From positions 2,542,001 to 2,606,000 of the forward strand of contig NZ_CP032098.1 in NCBI RefSeq assembly GCF_003544935.1: 64,000 nucleotides of DNA. The letters are read 5' to 3'. The notes under the pieces are model-generated. The model did no database searches and was not told where the DNA came from. It saw only the letters and a program-made list of their open reading frames with translations. The position numbers were made by a program, and so were the translations under genes. Positions 61,952 to 64,000 of the stretch are shown piece by piece; the first letter of the stretch is position 1, and each line of letters begins with the position of its first letter. Origin of the DNA: Malaciobacter molluscorum LMG 25693 (lineage in GTDB: Bacteria; Campylobacterota; Campylobacteria; Campylobacterales; Arcobacteraceae).

Positions 61952-64000
61952 ATGATAGAACGTGATAAACACCACACACTTGGCGAACTAGAAGTCGAAC
62001 AAGCAAATGAAACAGAAAATATTGTTAATGATTTAGAAGGACAAAGAGTTTTTGGAAGACAACATTATGAATTCTGGCTTATTTCAATAATTGCACTATC
62101 TTGGACACTATTTCAATTATATATAGTAATTGAACCTGTAAACTCAAATATTTCAAGATCTATTCACTTAACTTTTGCATTAGTGCTTTCGTTTTTAATA
62201 TATCCAATGTTTAGAACAGAATATTTTTTGAAAAAAATTAGATGGTTTGGATATACGTTTGCAACACTTGGATTATGTACAGCTGGGTATATTGCATTTT
62301 TTTATAATGATTTAGCATTAAGACCAGGTGATTATACAACAATTGACATCTATGTTGCACTATTAGGGATAGTTATTTTATTAGAAGCTGGTAGAAGAGT
62401 ATTAGGTTTTGCACTTAGTATAATTGCTATAGTATTTTTAGCATATGATGTACTAGGACCTTATATGCCAGAACTTATTATTCATAAAGGTGCTAGTTTA
62501 AATAAACTTGCAGGACATATGTTTTTAACAACAGAAGGTATTTTTGGTGTACCATTGGGTGTTTCAACTGGTTTTGTATTTTTATTTGTACTTTTTGGTT
62601 CTCTTCTTGATAAAGCAGGGGCTGGAGAATATTTTATTAACTTAGCATTTGCATTACTTGGTAGATTTAAAGGTGGTCCAGCAAAAGCTTCAGTAGTTGC
62701 ATCTGGATTTACTGGTATTATGAGTGGTTCTTCTATTGCAAATACAGTTACAACTGGTACATTTACTATTCCTTTGATGAAAAAAACTGGTTTTAGACCT
62801 GAACAAGCTGGTGCAGTTGAAGTTGCTGCTTCTACAAATGGTCAACTAATGCCTCCTGTTATGGGTGCTGCAGCGTTTATTATTGCAGAATTTTTGGCAC
62901 TTAATTATACAGATGTAATTTATGCTGCATTTATTCCAGCATTTGTTTCTTATTTTGCACTATTTTATATAGTTCATTTAGAAGCATTAAAACTAGGATT
63001 AAAAGGTGCAAAAAAAGAGGATTTACCTCCAAAATTCCAAACATTTATTAGAGGTATTCACTATTTAATTCCTATTTTATTTTTACTTTATACTTTGATG
63101 GTTTTAAGAGAAAGTGCCGCAAGTGCTGCATTTAATGCTGTTTCTTTATTAATGATATTAATGATTGTTCAACATCCATTTAGAGCATTAATTTATAAAC
63201 AAAAAATCACAAAAGAAGTATGGATGAGTGGATTTGTTGATATTTTAGCTGGATTTATTAGTGGAGCTAAAAATATGGTTCCTATTGCTGTTGCTACTGC
63301 ACTTGCTGGTATTGTTGTTGGTTCAATTACATTAACTGGACTAGGACAAGTATTATTAGAAGTAATTGAAACTATCTCAGGTGGTAATATATTTATTATT
63401 TTATTACTTGCTGCATTTGTTTCTTTAATACTTGGTATGGGATTACCAACAACTGCAAACTATATTGTAATGGCATCATTAACAGCACCTGTAATTTTAA
63501 CACTTGCTCAAGATAATGGATATTTAATTCCATCAATTGCAGCACACTTATTTGTTTTCTATTTTGGTATCTTAGCAGATGATACTCCTCCTGTTGGTTT
63601 AGCAGCATATGCAGCTGCTGGTATTGCAAAAGCAGATCCAATAAAAACAGGTATTCAAGGATTTAAATATGATATTAGAACAGCAATTTTGCCATTTATG
63701 TTCTTCTTCAATCCAGACTTATTATTAATTGCAGGGGTTGATTCATTTAATCCAGGAGATCCACATGGTTGGATTTGGATAACTAATCCATTTAGAATAG
63801 CAGAGATATTTACAACAGCATTTATCGGAATGATGGCCTTCTCTTGTTTTACTCAAGGTTATTTTATTACTTGGGCAAATATTATAGAAAGATTACTATT
63901 TTTAGTAATTGTTCCTTTTATGTTCTTACCAGAACTTATGGCAAAACATATTTCTTTACCTACATATCATTTATCATATTTAATAGGTATTAGTTTATTC
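61952..64000 (+). CDS. TAXI-TRAP transporter fused permease (4TM-12TM), partial
   Basis: ATG at 61952, AAGG 7 nt upstream, open to the window edge (683 codons). The sequence is hydrophobic throughout and shows the fused small (DctQ) and large (DctM) TRAP subunits: HYEFWLISIIALSWTLFQLY and four N-terminal helices, then GVPLGVSTGFVFLFVLFGSLLDKAGAGEYFINLAFALLGRFKGGPAKASVVASGFTGIMSGSSIANTVTTGTFTIPLMKK, AASTNGQLMPPVMGAAAFII, LGMGLPTTANYIVMASL and ADDTPPVGLAAYAAA. It imports solute with Na+ using the preceding binding protein. The C-terminus is missing. Confidence 0.95.
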   Translation, partial: MIERDKHHTLGELEVEQANETENIVNDLEGQRVFGRQHYEFWLISIIALSWTLFQLYIVIEPVNSNISRSIHLTFALVLSFLIYPMFRTEYFLKKIRWFGYTFATLGLCTAGYIAFFYNDLALRPGDYTTIDIYVALLGIVILLEAGRRVLGFALSIIAIVFLAYDVLGPYMPELIIHKGASLNKLAGHMFLTTEGIFGVPLGVSTGFVFLFVLFGSLLDKAGAGEYFINLAFALLGRFKGGPAKASVVASGFTGIMSGSSIANTVTTGTFTIPLMKKTGFRPEQAGAVEVAASTNGQLMPPVMGAAAFIIAEFLALNYTDVIYAAFIPAFVSYFALFYIVHLEALKLGLKGAKKEDLPPKFQTFIRGIHYLIPILFLLYTLMVLRESAASAAFNAVSLLMILMIVQHPFRALIYKQKITKEVWMSGFVDILAGFISGAKNMVPIAVATALAGIVVGSITLTGLGQVLLEVIETISGGNIFIILLLAAFVSLILGMGLPTTANYIVMASLTAPVILTLAQDNGYLIPSIAAHLFVFYFGILADDTPPVGLAAYAAAGIAKADPIKTGIQGFKYDIRTAILPFMFFFNPDLLLIAGVDSFNPGDPHGWIWITNPFRIAEIFTTAFIGMMAFSCFTQGYFITWANIIERLLFLVIVPFMFLPELMAKHISLPTYHLSYLIGISLF

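Noticed and set aside
63396-63641. Minus-strand frame inside the TRAP permease
   Set aside because: Gln/Leu-rich shadow antisense to a clearly conserved permease.

Overview
The window is AT-rich bacterial chromosome, most likely from an Arcobacter-like member of the Campylobacterota (Arcobacteraceae). Four things point there: strong A/T codon bias; several histidine kinases carrying the IAHQWRQPL H-box typical of this phylum; an ArsS-type kinase with its response regulator; and a dihydroxy-acid dehydratase starting MRSDEVKKG. Genes are tightly packed, with many 4-nt start/stop overlaps and several TTG/GTG starts. No gene-free stretch exceeds about 300 bases.

Layout. (1) 1-15082 is a giant-adhesin locus. 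One minus-strand run encodes TolC, an ABC exporter, an HlyD adaptor, an ankyrin/OmpA-like lipoprotein, a WG-repeat lipoprotein, a histidine kinase without a sensor domain, and finally a LapA/RTX-type adhesin that runs off the left edge. The adhesin holds about 17.7 copies of a 303-bp repeat that look identical. A response regulator diverges from the far end. (2) 15091-21703: an AI-2E family membrane protein, two divergent sensor kinases and an envelope protein. (3) 21802-24971: tRNA-Cys, an EamA transporter, tRNA-Ser and tRNA-Leu behind a consensus promoter, then ilvD. (4) 24995-30406 is a compact phage-derived cassette: GH19 endolysin, holin, small membrane coiled-coil protein, two paralogous tail fibres, a Mor-like activator and an S24 repressor with operators. 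There are no capsid, terminase or replication genes. One fibre ends in what looks like the variable region of a diversity-generating retroelement (DGR), with no reverse transcriptase in the window.

(5) 30532-33871: HtrA protease and an ArsRS-like two-component pair. (6) 33846-43933 is a long minus-strand run in which a two-component system precedes a cobalamin nucleotide-loop/salvage operon (cobT-like, marC, cobU, cobS, threonine-phosphate decarboxylase-like, transglutaminase-like, cobQ, cbiB, Cys-rich protein). (7) 44046-51726: class I fumarase, DsbD and thioredoxin, two rhodanese-like proteins, phosphatidylserine decarboxylase, MltA and small Cys-rich proteins. (8) 51739-55151: the hrcA-grpE-dnaK operon behind a CIRCE operator. 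(9) 55293-64000: threonine aldolase, DUF302 protein, a PLD-helicase-DUF3427 protein, an MFS transporter and a TAXI-TRAP transporter whose permease runs off the right edge.

The two most interesting regions are the operon coupling adhesin, secretion, lipoproteins and kinase, and the phage lysis/fibre cassette with the orphan DGR-like variable region. All functional calls come from reading sequence motifs; no database search was run.
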